Assembly (NCBI GenBank): GCA_034770075.1
Contig: CM068379.1
Location: forward strand, 22,815,506 to 22,879,505
Direction of reading: 5' to 3'
From: Aralia elata
Taxonomy: Eukaryota > Streptophyta > Magnoliopsida > Apiales > Araliaceae
DNA length: 64,000 nt
Below, piece after piece: positions 1-12,967 of this stretch; positions within the stretch are counted from its first letter, which is position 1, and each line of letters begins with the position of its first letter. The position numbers were made by a program, and so were the translations under genes. Below the pieces are notes generated by a model. That model was not told the DNA's origin and did not search any database. It saw only the letters and a list, made by a program, of their open reading frames with translations.

Positions 1-560
1 ATGGGGTGACCCCCCCGGCCCGACGATACCCCGGACCCCCCCGCAAGAGACAATTTTGACCGGCGACGAAAAAAACCCGGCCGATTTAACGAAGATGGAT
101 GTTCCCGGCGACGACAAAAACCGGCTCCGACAAGATAACCAAAGGGCGACGGTAGACAAGACCGGCGACGATAACCCCCTGTTACGAAATCGAATTCCGG
201 CGACGAAAAGACCCGGTTCCGACAAGATTACCAAGGGGGGTCGATTCTTTCAGTTTTTAAAAAATGTTTTTGGTGACCGTCGACAATACCCGGCCCCGAT
301 GAGACAATTGACCGGGACGATAACCGGTATTACGAGATGGATGTCCGGCGACTGTAAAACGGATCCCCATGATAACCAGGTGATAGTGGTCCCCAAGGGT
401 GACCGGCGACTAAACGATAAAATCAGACCGTCAACGAAAAGCCGGCGATTAAGAAATGGTTTTCCGGCGACGAAAACCGGCTCCGACAAGATGCCAAGAA
501 CGATGTTACGAGATTTGCGAGGATAGACCCGACAGTCGAGGACGATAACGATTACAAGAT
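1..560 (+). repeat. Tat/Ogre 3' UTR satellite, noisy copy
   Basis: Degenerate copies of the CCGGCGACGATAACCGG satellite seen cleanly at 30281-30845 and 38765-39630. The recurring words are the CCGGCGACG core, GATAACC, and TTACGAGATGGATGTCCGG. The repeat is disturbed by extra bases, so its period cannot be measured here. Confidence 0.8.
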
Positions 561-1002
561 GCATGCCCCCCTTCAAAAGCTTAGTTCCAGGAGGAAATAA
601 CTATTCCTTTTTGATTGGAACAAAATGGGATGAACAAATTAAGGGGGAGAATTACGAAGAGGGGAACACGATAAATGAAGAAAACCCGACATTCACAGGA
701 CAATCCCGACCGGATAACGAAGATCAACCCCCCCCGGCCCGAATTACGAGAACGAAGCGACAAGTTTATGGGGATTATTGATGCATTGAACACCTGTGGT
801 TTTGCATGCCTTTAACAAATCCTTGCGTTGCATCCCAATAAGTTGTAAAATGTGTTATTGCAATCCAATGTCGCACTGTCCCCATTCCTTATGCCACTGT
901 ACCTTCATCGCATTCGTGTGTCCCCCTACTTTCTTTATCATGTTTTCATTGCAATTTTAAACATTTCCATAATCCATGGAATAAAAGAGGGGGCAATACA
1001 GC
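561..1002 (+). other. Tat/Ogre 3' UTR, noisy copy
   Basis: This matches 30960-31381, the region between the satellite and the LTR, and ends in the purine-rich run that precedes every Tat/Ogre LTR here (ATAAAAGAGG followed by GGGCA). I see no coding signal in it. Confidence 0.7.
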
Positions 1003-3700
1003 TGTAGACCAACCCCAAATTTTTGCGCTTCCGTATACTAACCCCGTTGGGACAAGGGAGGGCAACTAATCGGGCCCAAATGAACCGACCCCCCTGTGGA
1101 GAGCGATGGAAGGCACAAGAGGCGAAACAATCGATGCCACCGCGACCGATTTTTACAACCCGAAACCCGACCCGTAACCAAAACAGGGTCCCCCGTCCCG
1201 AAATTGAGCAATGGCCTGAATGGAATGGGTGGGCCGCGCCTTCCCGGAAATTCCCCCCGGACCTGCAAAGAAATACGAGCCTGTCAAGCGAAACACCGAA
1301 CATTTTGCGGGCACGAAAAAATCGGAGGCCGTTGGCCCACGAAAAATCGAGAAAAGGTCAAAGCCCCCGCCAGCCCGCGGCTATGATCCCCCAGCGGCCA
1401 AATGAGTGGCGCCTTTTTTCCTGGAAAAGTCCCCCGATCCCGAAAACCGGGCCCTTGAAAAGTGGCGTGCCCCCAAGCTCTGGCCCCGCCAGCCGCAGAT
1501 CCATCTTGCGGCCTAGCCGCGCAGATAGATTCTGCGGCTGGCCTTTTCTGGGCCCAGCCTATTTAAGCTCGAGCCCCCTCGGACAAAGCATACAGGAGGA
1601 GGAGAAAGAATTGTGAAAGAAAAGAAGAATTCTGCAGAAGCTAAGAAACACACGGAAATAGAGAGGACAAAAAAGGAGCAAATGTTTTCCAAATCAAATT
1701 AAGGAAGAAAAGACAGAAAGGGAATAAAAAAGAGAGGATTGTATATTCCCTTTTTGGATTTTTGGATATGTTCATAAACCAAATATAACCTCCCCTTAAT
1801 TCCCAGTAAGTCCAAAAATACACCAAAGTTTCACCATCCCCCATATTTGAGGATTTAATTTTGCAAGGTGAAAAATTCTTCCCTTTTGGTCTAGCAATTT
1901 TTTTATATCATATTGGGTTATGTGGTTTAAAAAATTTTTTAAATGGTAGTTTGTTCCTTGGGAATATTGGGTTGGGTGGGGAAAGTCTATGGAAATATAG
2001 GGAACCTATTAGGGCGGGTTTTCCCCCAATTGGAAAACGAATTTCCCTTCCTAATGGTCCCCCCCGCATTGATAATCCATTTTTGGGTGAAATTTGTTTT
2101 TTAAAGCTCGTTTGTTTAATAAAAATGGGTATTATGCCCATAGTTTTATTTTAAAGATTGGGTTTATTTTCTTTAGGATTCTTGTTGGGGTGGTGTAGCG
2201 ATTTTGGGAATGTGAGCCTAGGAGCCGCGACCCCAGTGGTCCAAAAATCCGAGGAAATGGACATCTTTTCCCGCATGTATGTAATTACATGCGATGTACT
2301 TGTTTTCATTGTACATTTATGTTAATCGTCGGGCGGGCCCCTTAAAAAACGACGCCAGAGGCGAGAAATCGTGTTTTAAGGCCCCCGAAAATATATAATA
2401 GGTTGAAACTTGTCATTGTAGGGGCGTTTGGGGTTATTTTGATTGGCTTACATGCCCCATGAATAGCTCCGAACGCGTGGTTATTTTTATGCTCGATTTT
2501 GGAAATTTATAGAGAACGAAAAATTGAATTTATCAAAGCCCAAAATGAAATAAGAATCTTCATAAAATTCAAAGCAAACTAAGCCTATTAGCGATCACGA
2601 AGGTTTAATAAAATATGGAAAGTTGCCTTAATTGAAATGTGCACGATTTTCCTTTTATTTTTCCAAACCGAGAAAAATAGCTAAAAGGGAAAAACGTATT
2701 TTCCAAATATCCACAAGGAAATGAAAAAAATTTTTTGTCCCCAAATAATGGACGTTTTTTTTTTTAAATTAAACCGTTGTGCAATAGGGTTTTAAAAAGA
2801 GATTTTCCCTAAAGCAGTGTTGGCCCCATTCATTTGAGTGACAAAAAAAGCCAAACCTGTATAGGAGTCCTTCCGATTCCCATTTTTGAGAAACAAAGGG
2901 ATTTTTTCAAAACTCCCTTTTTTTGCCAAAAAACGACACCTAAAAACGAAATAATTCCTCCAATAGTTTTTTTTGACAAAATTAACAAATCAAAACCTTT
3001 TTTTCTTATAAAGAACATCCAAAAGCCTGTTCTCCCTCGAGTATGCCCGAAAAAGACAATTCCGAAGCATTCTTTCAAATTAAAGCCAACAAACTTTTCC
3101 CTAAAAAAATCCAAGAATGATTTCCCCCCCCCTTTCATACAAAACAGCACCAACCATACCATGCATTAAGGCACCACGCACAACACACAAACACAAACGC
3201 ACACATACAACAGAATTCTAGAAATTAAAAGGGGATTAGGGAATAAAAGGCAATCAAGATTGCGGTAAACCGTAAATTGTTTCCCAAACGGAAGTACGGG
3301 GGGGGGGCCCCTAACACCTTTTCCCCCCTCGCTTAAGCAATCCCCCCCGAACCTCTATGAATCTCGGTTCGCAGAAACCAAATATTTAAATTCTTCGGAA
3401 CAAAGTCATATATGATAGACCCCCCCCAGAATAAAGCGAATTAAATCAAAACGAAAACACGGATGAGTATTTTGGTACATCCCCCTTTCAAATATACCAA
3501 CTGGCGACCCACCTGGTATTTTTAATTTGGCCCCTCCCAATCCAAAAAAAAATGGGAATCCTTTCCCAAAACCCCCGGGTCGACGAAAAATGAATGCCCC
3601 GACCTTTTTCTTCCAAAAAAATCCACAATTTTAAAATCCAAAAGGGCCATAAAATTTGTAACAGACCAAAGAGAGACGAGAAAAAAACACGGCGACGACA
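1003..3700 (+). repeat. Tat/Ogre LTR (Ogre-B type), noisy copy
   Basis: It begins TGTAGAC and ends GGCGACGACA, matching the LTR at 31382-33455 (TGTAGACACCC to GGCGTCGACA) over its whole length. It is about 620 bases longer because of scattered insertions. The GC-rich hairpin region and TATTTAAG box are recognisable around 1490-1568. Confidence 0.85.
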
Positions 3701-4115
3701 AGCAATTGGGTTCCAGCTATATCAAACCAGAGGGTAAATCCTCTCCGATCGTCTAAACGATAAAATAACGAAATAAGGAACCCGTCCCGAGGAAAAGTTT
3801 CAAGGAAAAACCGATTTTTGGTGGTCTTGTTGGCGAAAAAAGAATCATGAGCCTATTGTTTCAAGACACGGAGGCCCAAAAAGGGAAGTTTTGCCCCCGA
3901 ACCTGGGAAAAGGGCCCCCCCCAATTGTGTGGGAATCAAGAAAAGTACTAACCACGGAGGGGCCCTCATATTGCAAGAAATGGAAAATGGTAGGGGTAGG
4001 GTTATTTTACCACAACCCCCTCACATTCCTGAAACCTCGGTGGAAAGCCGGTTCTAACCACTTTAAAATCATCAGTTTCCCTTTTTTCCCCCCTGACAAG
4101 CCGAAAACTAACGTA
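3701..4115 (+). pseudogene. Ogre-A integrase C-terminus, noisy copy
   Basis: Aligned with 33456-33717, the tail of the Ogre-A integrase. Recognisable pieces include the bases for the GGALILQEM and PQPLNSDSVKRF regions of the clean copy, split between frames by inserted bases. It cannot be translated as it stands and should not be counted as a separate gene. Confidence 0.75.
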
Positions 4116-4829
4116 GGACCCTGAAATCTTTCAACTTGTGGGGGTACCGTAAGGCAGCCAATCCATTGGCGCGGTTCACGAATATTCCTTTTAAAAATAA
4201 TGCCCTTTTCCCAAACCCAAAACCAATTTTTTTTTCCGATAGCCAGATTAAAAAACCCTATTCCCCTACACCCCACAAAACCTTCACCCGAAAACCCCAA
4301 CTCTACTGCCCTAACCCAGTCTTTTCCATCCCCCAGAATACCATTAACCCTGAATCCCCCCAAACCCCCAAACAGTTATTCCAAAATCTGAGATTCAATC
4401 CCGCACGAAAATCTAAGGTGTGGGGCGGCAATATCTGTCCAAATTTCTCCCCATCAGGTTCCCTCTTGAGGAAAAGGAAAACAAAGGCGAAAATGTCAAA
4501 ATCATGGTCCCACCCCCCCCCAGTTTTGGGATAAAATGAGAATCACCCCAATGGATGGCAAATGATAACGAACCAAAAAGGGGAAAAAGACTAAATTAAA
4601 AAATGCAAGTCCCCCCCTAGAGAAATAAGATTTCCGTTTTTTTTATTAACAAAGATTTTTTCTCCTTTTCCAAAATTAAAACTGTATGAAACCCAACATA
4701 GTCAGCAAGGGCAAAGGAAATAAAATAATTCCTACAAATCCTGAAAACTACAGCCCCCCGGAAGCCAGGAATTGGACAGGGGTGGGTGGATAGAATTCTG
4801 AAGCATTGCAGCAATCGGCCCTGCAAATC
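4116..4829 (+). other. Post-pol spacer, noisy copy
   Basis: This matches 33718-34316 of the clean copy, including the paired phrases around ACGTAGGACC and GGGTACCGTAAGGCAGCC. No ORF here is supported; the open frames seen are chance frames in C-rich noisy sequence. Confidence 0.65.
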
Positions 4830-5929
4830 CTGCTTTGCCCCCATCATATCCAATACGATCCCCAGTATAAAAAGCAGTAGCCTCGGCCCTGACAGTCCCA
4901 AAAATTGAGCATACTTTAACCAATCTGCCCCTGGGTCCCCCCCACCCCCCCCCTTGAAAATACAAAGGCCCCCTCCATTCTATCCGGCAAATGGGCAGCA
5001 TCTCTAGCCCTCCGAATGGCCTCATCTTTTCTCTCGGCAAGGCGGCGCCCCGGCATCCCCTAGCTCGGCTTTCAAAGTAAGTAAATCAGGGGCCCAGGCG
5101 GAGTCCCCCACCCCGGGAAATTCCTCCAAAAGCGAACCCCCCCCCGAACTCGGGGCCAACGAATTCGGCTTGAAAATGGGAAAGGGTATCCCCCTGTGGG
5201 GTAATTTTTTCCTGTGAAGAAAAATCACTTCCAGAAGGGGCATCAAAAGGGCCCCCCCCAGTCCGACTCCCCAAACTAAGCCTATGAAATCCCAGGTCCC
5301 CCCCTCCCAACGCAAAACCACTGTTAAAAAAAACGTAGGCCAAATGGGTCTGGAGGTGAAACCCCAGCTTTATTTCACTATAATATTCGTCCCGGCATAT
5401 GAAATTCCGCCAATCCCCCCCAAAGCTTTCGTATACCTGCAAGTTAGGAATCCCCTCTCTTGTACAGGAATGATATAAGGAAATCGGGTTAAAAAGCGGT
5501 TGCCCACCCCGCGAAAGGATTGGTGTAAATCCCGTGTGTCTGAATCAAACTGCCCCATAACCGCCCAGGGGGAATTGGAAAATAGGTCCCACCGTACCCA
5601 ACGCCCCCTCAAAAACCCCAGCCAATGTGGGATAGGAAAAAAAAAAATCCCCATGCCAGGCAAAAACATGAAGTTCCAGAACAGCGCATTGAAGGAAGCC
5701 ACTAAGCCCCGAAAATAAGACCAATAGAATGAAAGGGGTCCTCCCAATGAAAGACAAAAATGATTGTTCCCCCAGGAGGCACCCACATCCATACAAACTC
5801 ACGGGAACCGAAAACGGAAAAGTAAACTCTTGCCGCGGGCTATGGTTTTGGTTGAACTGAAGCAAAAAACCCTTGGCGGCGGAATAAGTGGGCCCGATGG
5901 GACTAAGATGACTCATGAACCACACATAC
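4830..5929 (-). pseudogene. Antisense extra ORF (DUF7745-like), noisy partial copy
   Basis: Minus-strand sequence matching 34317-35101, the 3' part of Ogre-A antisense ORF 1, with inserted bases breaking every frame. It stops at the N gap inside what would be the predicted intron of the clean copy (35018-35103). It is a duplicate, not an additional gene. Confidence 0.7.
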
Positions 5930-6029
5930 NNNNNNNNNNNNNNNNNNNNNNNNNNNNNNNNNNNNNNNNNNNNNNNNNNNNNNNNNNNNNNNNNNNNNNN
6001 NNNNNNNNNNNNNNNNNNNNNNNNNNNNN
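5930..6029. other. Assembly gap, 100 N
   Basis: Exactly 100 unknown bases, the conventional filler for a scaffold gap of unknown size. The sequence on the left duplicates the interior of the contig on the right, so the join is doubtful. Confidence 0.99.
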
Positions 6030-6168
6030 GATGTTGGACAAACTGTTGTTGTTCTTGGAATGTTTTTAAGAACCCCTTCGTCAAGGGAAAATAAAGTTAT
6101 CCATTCCAAGAATAGATTAATAATGAATGGGGTACAGTTTTCGGAGGTAGGTTGGGACGAGGAATGAT
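6030..6168. other. Unassigned flank of the chromovirus 3' LTR
   Basis: A short non-LTR stretch between the gap and the chromovirus LTR. If the chromovirus inserted into the lysine/glutamate-rich ORF seen at 48902, this should be the continuation of that ORF on the minus strand. A short minus-strand run rich in Ser and Gln is visible but too brief and noisy to prove it. Confidence 0.4.
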
Positions 6169-9100
6169 TGTGGACAACCCACTCCAAATTCGGGTACTTA
6201 GACTGAAATTATTCGTTTTCCCACAAGATTTGTGTGTTCACTATCCAAAATACAATCACATCACATCTAACTAAACTACCCATTCAAATATAAAATTGAA
6301 AACTCCTTAAATAAAAATAGAAATCTTCTCCATTAAAGGGTTTACCCAACCATCATAGTAAATAAATCCCAGGTCATCTAACCTTAACGATAACATCAAT
6401 GCGGAAAACATACTTAAGTCTAGTTCATAAACATCACTTAAGCAAATACATACAAGTCTTCATTCACTGGTATTGCCCTTTTTCTTTGCCCCCTTTACTA
6501 GTGGATGACTCATCAGTTCTTCTCAACTTTAGCGCTTGCAATGTTATTATTGCACAAGCGAGTGAGCAATGATTGCCCAAACAAGTACAATTCAACAACA
6601 ATAATAATAACATGGCAAAACAATCAACGGATATTGGAATAATCAAAGATTCAATCTTTTGATGTCAAGACATATAAGATCAAGATTCAAAGAACGTCTT
6701 TAGGGTATTAAGACCACGAACTATTGTCCCAGGTTATCCAAGTATTTCTATCTTTTTAAACCATTTAACAGTCGTAAGACTATATGGATCTTACTTTCTC
6801 GTGACTTAGGGGGATCAGCCCTTTGTACCATGTAAGTGGGCACAACATCTTAAACGCTAAACGCGTAAATAAAATCACCTGTATAAGGCTTGTTCAATCT
6901 CAGTTTGACATCAGAGGTCCGCAACCAAAGGAAGTTTGGGTTTGGATTTACTTCAAAAACATTTTTAGAATTTAGAACGCTCACCTTACTATGGACTAGT
7001 ATCGAATCAATAAGGGTTCGCCTGTAGTCAATCAAGGTTCAAAAGGTATAATTCGTAGAATCAAAAACTAAATCTCACAAATATACGATTGGGTAAAGAT
7101 TCTGTAAAACTGAAGTATTACAAAAAGGAAATTTAGAAACTTCTCATTGAATCCACGGAATTGAATGGAATCAGGAATAATAACTTGCTCAAGTAAGTAA
7201 TAGCAATATTAAGCTTGCATTCTAAGATAATGAAAATTTAGGAAACTTGCGTAAATTGAAATCAAGGTAGTATTAGGTAGCTTAGCTTTCAATGAAATAA
7301 TAGATCAAGGTAGAAAAACTTGCGTAAACATAAAAGTAAGTATAAGATACTTGCCTCCTCGTGCCATAGACTAATAAATTTAAGACTCACTTTCTTTATA
7401 TCAACCATATACAGTTTCGGTTTATAAAGTTGTAACAATAATTAGTTACAGTATTATAAACATTTCAGGATTCATTGTCATCCAACTATTCCGTTTTTAC
7501 TACCTAAACTGTTTGCAGGTTATCAATCTCACTTCGAAGTTGTAAACGTAATTCATAGCAATATTCATACTTAAGAATTCCTGATAACTCAACGTCTTTG
7601 TATTCGTTCAACATAATTAATCTAACTCTTAATCATGCATAGAGGTGACATAACTTTACCTACAAAGAAAGAAAAATTTTTTCAATTCTTCCTGCACTGA
7701 GCTCGCCGGGAGCGAGAATTTCTTTCACCAAAATTTCTCGCCGGGGCAAGCTTCCCGCTGGGGCGAGAGAAAAACTCAGTTTAATGAGCTCGCCGGGCGC
7801 AGAAGCTCGCCGCCGGGGTGAGAAACTCATTTCACTGAGCTCGCCGGGGCGAGAAACTCAGTTCATTGAGCTTGCTGGGGCAAGAATCCAACGAATTTGC
7901 AGTTTCTGCAGTTCGAGAAGAATGCCGAAACCAGGCCCAAAAATTTCCAATCTTATTATCTACTTACGTCAAATTAAACATATCCAGATATCTATAATTC
8001 ATATATGAATTGTGACCCAAGCCTTCTAACATGATTCTAACATACTTAAATTGCATAATACCATGAATTTAAGAATCAAAAAATTTGAGATTTCTATCCA
8101 ATTTATCAAAGTTTTTAACAATTTTCCATAATAATCACACATCACAGGTTCATTATAAAAACCAAATTAATCCGTTTAAATTCTTGTTTCCTTTTCATTT
8201 TTACAACAGGCATAAAACAAAATAAGTTATCAATTTAACCAATTAACATGCAAAAAACCAGTTATTAATTTTTATATCATTTAAAGCCTTGCTCGTAACT
8301 AACTACTGCTGTATCTTTTCAGAGCTTCAATTAAAACATGATTTTCATGAAATTAATTACTCTAAATCACATATAACATTCATAATCAGAGACGCTTATA
8401 CATGCTCGTCTTCTAACTGCTAATAATTCATCATGTCTATAAACATTTACCATAGAAACTTAGTTTACAGAGAACAACAAAACATGTATTCATGGAGAAA
8501 ATTAATGGAAAAACATAATGTTAAAGGTTAAATTTAAGAATTACCCTATGATTAAATAGCTTTTAACTATGCCAACATATTGAATGTCAGATTTCTTCTC
8601 ATATTCCTCTATAATATCCCCCACATAACTCTTCTCTCTTTTCCTCTCTGTATGAACTTTTTGGAAAATGATGAATAGTAATGCTTGAAATTAATAATAC
8701 TGTGAAAAAACTAGAATGGCAGAAACATGGGTGTCAGTTTAATTACTCTGGCACCAACTCGCTACTAAGGCCATGTTTGGCTAGTCTTCTATCTCTTCCC
8801 TCTAGTTTATTAAGTTATATAAATCAGCTTATAATATAGTTCATGTCACACATTTAATTAAACTAAAATAATCTTACTAAAAATACAATTAAATAAAATA
8901 GGATTAATTTTTTACATTAAATCATATAAATTAAATTCTCATTTATTAAATAATGATAAATTATTAAATCTCCATATATAATATTAAATTAATTAGAAAT
9001 AACATTTATACTTATTTAAATAATACATTTTAATCAAAATAAATTCAATTAAACAAGTGAACTTTAATATATATAAATAGTCTCCATGTCAATTTTAACT

Positions 9101-9250
9101 AATGTAACACATATAATTAAAATTAATCTACCAACAAAATTCATCGATTTAAATATCAAATTCAATATCAACAATCAAATCATCCGAAAAATATTTATTC
9201 AATCAATAAATATTTAAATTATAGTTACAAAATTCTCGTTTCGTTCCACA
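6169..9250 (-). repeat. Chromovirus 3' LTR (noisy)
   Basis: Homologous over its length to 44373-48901 once the 1.73-kb solo LTR there is left out. Shared words include AAATTCGGGTACTT, the block ending GGGATCA, and ACAAAATTCTCGTT near the right end. This copy carries many extra single bases, so LTR divergence cannot be used to date the insertion. Confidence 0.85.
7695..7885. repeat. CTCGCC/GGCGAG palindrome cluster
   Basis: About five near-palindromes of the form CTCGCCGGGGCGAG, separated by AAACTCAGTT-like spacers giving a period near 30 bases. The same cluster lies in the other LTR (47515-47665) and in the solo LTR (61685-61805). Each unit can form a GC-rich hairpin. Confidence 0.8.
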
Positions 9251-9330
9251 TCCGTCCTCCCTTAAAAGGATTATGTCCCCAGAAATCACGACTCAAGAAT
9301 TAATTAATTACGTCCTCGTTACATAGTCTC
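9251..9330 (-). promoter_or_regulatory. Chromovirus polypurine tract and 3' end
   Basis: On the minus strand, AAGGGAGGACGGATG lies directly before the 3' LTR start. A purine run in this position is the usual plus-strand primer site of Ty3/gypsy elements. The preceding bases hold the degraded end of pol. Confidence 0.6.
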
Positions 9331-12300
9331 TCCCCCTATACAAAGATTCCTTCCCCAGAATCGCAACACATAGATTAAGCAAATAACTGTGGATAATTTC
9401 TGCATCATCTGATCATTAACCCCACCATCGTCGAGTTATCCCATTCGTAGCTTCTTCAGCGTTGTGGTGTCTCCAGATCACCTTGACAGAAGGGTATAAT
9501 TTTTATTTCGTAACACTTGCTCTTCCTTTTCCTTGTCAACTATCTGACACAGGCGCTTCTTCGTAAGACAAATCTTGTCTCAACTTGCAGGGGTTCATAC
9601 CTCTATTAACATTGTTTGTAGTCGGGTTTGTATGATCGTAACACCGAGACATGAAAAGACATTATGGATGTGTTCTAGCGCTGGAGGTAAAGCTAACCTC
9701 ATATGCGACCCTCACCAACTCTTCTTAACACTTCAAAGGATCGAGCAATGACACCTCGGGCTCAGTTTTTCCTTCTTACTAAAACGAATCTTCACCTTTC
9801 CAGGGAGATACTTCAAGAAAACATTGCTATCAGCACTCCAAACTCTCGATTCTTACGATGTTGATCCGGGTGTACTTCTTCTGTCGTATCTTGAGCTGCT
9901 TATCAATCTTGCCCCTGATCACTTTAAACCGATTTCTGCAGTTTTGTTGTACCAGTTCTAGTCCGAGCAATTGACCATTCGCCAACTTCATTCCCAGTAT
10001 AATGGAGTTCTGCACTTCCTGCCGTACAACGCTTCGGTAAGGCGGCATGCCAATACTTGCGTGGTAACTGTTGTTATAAGCAAATTCCACCAACGATAGA
10101 TGATCAGTTCCAAGTGCCTTTGAAATCCATTGATGCAAGCTCTTAACATATCCTCCAATGTTTGAATCGTTCTTTCACTCTGTCCGTCAGTCTGTGGATG
10201 ATAGGTCGTAACTCAATTACGTAACTACGTTTCCCCAAACATTCCTGTTGTCATTTTCCAGAAGTTTCGATGTGATAACGCGGATCCCTATCTGAGGACA
10301 ATAGATATTGGAAAAACCCGTGCCTCGAAACAACCTCTTTTACGGTACAACTTCGCTAGCTGATCTCGATTGAATCTGATCTTGATCGGTAGAAATGATG
10401 TGCTAATTTAGGTCCAGTCGAATCAACAATAACCCGCATACTGTGTCGAAACCTTTCTGAGTCCGTCGGAAGGTACTACAATACGAAATCCATGGTAATG
10501 TGTTCCCATTTTCCATTCTGGGATTTTATCAAGAAACGGTTGTAATAGTACCACCTTGGTCCTAGGATGTTCTAGCTGTAAACTGTTCTGTACATGTCAA
10601 ACACTTGGCTACACAATCGGCAGAGCGGTCTTCTCTTACATATTCTGTACCACCAAAAATGCTGTTGGGAGATCTTGGTAACATCTTCGTACAACCCGGA
10701 TGAATTGAAATATCTTGAATTATGAGCCCTTCGCTCAACAAATTTCCTCCTTAACCTCTTATACTGGCGGAACCCAAATTCTTCCCTCGAATCTGTATAA
10801 CTCCCTCGTTATATCCACGTTAAATTTCACTTCATCACCTCCAGATATTCTGTTTCCTGATTTTCTCACATTCTTCGTCCTGATTTTTTTATTTTCCTTA
10901 ACGCTTAATCCACCAACAGTTGAGACCGATTCTCAATTGAAATAATTTTTCGTCACAATTCTTCCAGAAAAATTTCAACCTCCCAACTCCAAGTTTTTTG
11001 CCATTGCTTTAATTAGCTCCTATTGTGCGGTAATGATAAACAATTTCTCCCGTCCCTTCTCTGCTTAAGGCGTCGGCACACAATGTTTGCTTTACCCTCC
11101 GGATGGTATAAAATTTTGTCAGTCATAATCCTTGATCGAATCAAAGTTCCAACCATACTCCTCTGTCGCATGTTCAGATCTTTTCTGTGTAAAAAATATA
11201 TTTCAGGACTCTTGTGGTCTCGTATATATCTCCAACACCTCCTCCCCGTAAAGATAGTGCCTCCATATTTTCAGAGCAAACACTACCGCAGCCAATTTCC
11301 AAATCCATGGGTAGGATACCCTTCTCATCAGTCTTTTAAATTATCGTGACGCATTACACAATGACCTTAACTTACCGTTCTGCCATTAAGCACATAGCCT
11401 AGTCCTTTAATCGCGATTGCATCCAATTCACTATACACCACAAAATTTCCTGTGCTATCTAGTAGAGACAACACAGGCAACCGTACTCAACTCTCTTCCT
11501 TTTAATTCTTGAAAACTTTCCTTCACACTTCTCCGTCCAAACGAACTTTCATCGTCTTTCTAATCAAATTCGTTAACGGAGTCACGATTTTTTGGAAAAA
11601 TCCTGAATTAAATCTTACTGTATTAGAACCTGCCCAATCCGAGGAAACTCCTTACTTCCGATGGTATTTTCGGCTGATCCCAGTTTAAGCAACTGAACAC
11701 TGCTTCGAACCTTTGGACGGATCCACCGAAAATCCCATCCTTGTCAATCACATGTCCAAGAAATTGCACTCGCATCTATCCAGAACTCATCACTTTGAAA
11801 TATTTTGACGTACAACTTCTCTGTCTTAACGCTTCTAAATAGTTAAACTTCAAATGCTCTGCATGCTCTTCCTTCGGATTTTGAAATTCAGATTAGAATA
11901 TCGTCAATGAATACTAATACGAACTTATCCAAAAACGGCTTAAACACACCCTGGTCATTAGGTCCATGAATGCTGCGGGAGCATTCGTTAGACCAAATGA
12001 CATCACACAAATAACTTCGTAATGACCATAACGAGTTCTGAAACAACTGTCTTCGATACATCTTCCTTCCTCACCTTCATAATGATGATAAACCACTCCT
12101 CAAATCTTATCTTTTAAAAAATATCTAGCTCCTTTCAATTGATCAAACTAAGTCGTCGATTCTTTAGGCAACGGGTATTTAATTCTTAATCGTGACCTTG
12201 TTCAACTCCCCTATAATCGATGCAAAGCCGCATTCGATCCGGTCCTTCATTTTTAAACAAATAATATCGGCGCTCCACGGCGATATGCTCGACTGAATAT

Positions 12301-12967
12301 ACTTCTTATATCTAAAAGTTTCTTTGTAGCTGTAGCATCAATTCTTTACATCTCTACTGGGGCCATTCGGGGCTACGGGAGCCTTCGATATCGGGGGGGG
12401 CAGTGCCTGGGCGCCAAATCGATTACAGAATTCAACTTCCCTATCTGGCTGAAGTCGTGGGAAATCGTCTGGAAAGACGTCTACAAAGTACCCTTTATGA
12501 CATGTATCTCTTCTAAATTCGGACTTTCTTTTCGAGTATCTACCTATGGTAGGTTAAGTATCCCACACCAAAGCCCTTGTCTTAACAACTTCCCTGGCCT
12601 GCATCATCGTCAGACCCCCAAACTCGCTTGTTTAGGCGATTTACTGCCGTAAAAATACTACCTTTGACGGAGGTCATAAGATTAATAAAAACGTTTCTTC
12701 TGGCAAGCAATTATACGCCACCATAATTGAATAGCCAATCCATACCCAAAATAATCGTCAAATTCCCCACGTTTAATTGCGGATCAGATCTACTGTCATT
12801 CACGTTTCCCTTAATAATTCACGTCTTACAGATCATTAGTGTATCGTACCTAACAGGAATTATTTCCCTGATTTTGCAATTTTCTATGTTTCAAAGGGTA
12901 ATTCTAATTCCTCCCTTAGGCAAAATCTTAAGTTCTTAGCAAAAGTCATCGGATATAAATGAAACAA
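9331..12967 (-). pseudogene. Chromovirus pol: protease end, RT, RNase H, integrase
   Basis: Minus-strand pol in many short frames. In order from 12967 downward: the protease C-terminal part (about 12884-12960); RT with MRLCIDYR near 12220, YGHYEV and FGLTNAPAAFMDLM (11940-12030) and the FIDDIL catalytic box near 11894-11914; a degraded RNase H stretch; the integrase core end with YHPQTDGQSERTIQTLE (about 10139-10200), then FAYNNSYHASIGM (near 10070); and a tail with IPSVKVIWRHHN and EEAT resembling the chromodomain-like end of Tekay/Del integrases. The first part of protease is at 41905-42000, beyond Ogre-A. The frames are broken both by likely sequencing errors and by real decay. Confidence 0.85.

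Larger units (their letters stand above)
1..5929 (+). other. Noisy duplicate of 30.3-35.1 kb
   Basis: This stretch runs in the same order as 30300-35101: satellite, 3' UTR, Tat/Ogre LTR, integrase tail, and antisense ORF on the minus strand. It even repeats the same nested junction, LTR directly followed by the integrase tail (about 3700 here, 33455 there). It differs by many extra single bases and stretched homopolymers, a pattern of uncorrected long reads. Because an insertion junction is unique to one event, the two copies must descend from one locus. They are either an assembly duplication (the copy ends at an N gap) or a later segmental duplication. I favour an assembly artefact. Confidence 0.8.

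Noticed and set aside
1023..1616. 197-codon plus-strand ORF in the noisy LTR
   Set aside because: The matching region of clean LTRs is not open in this form; the frame is created by inserted bases.
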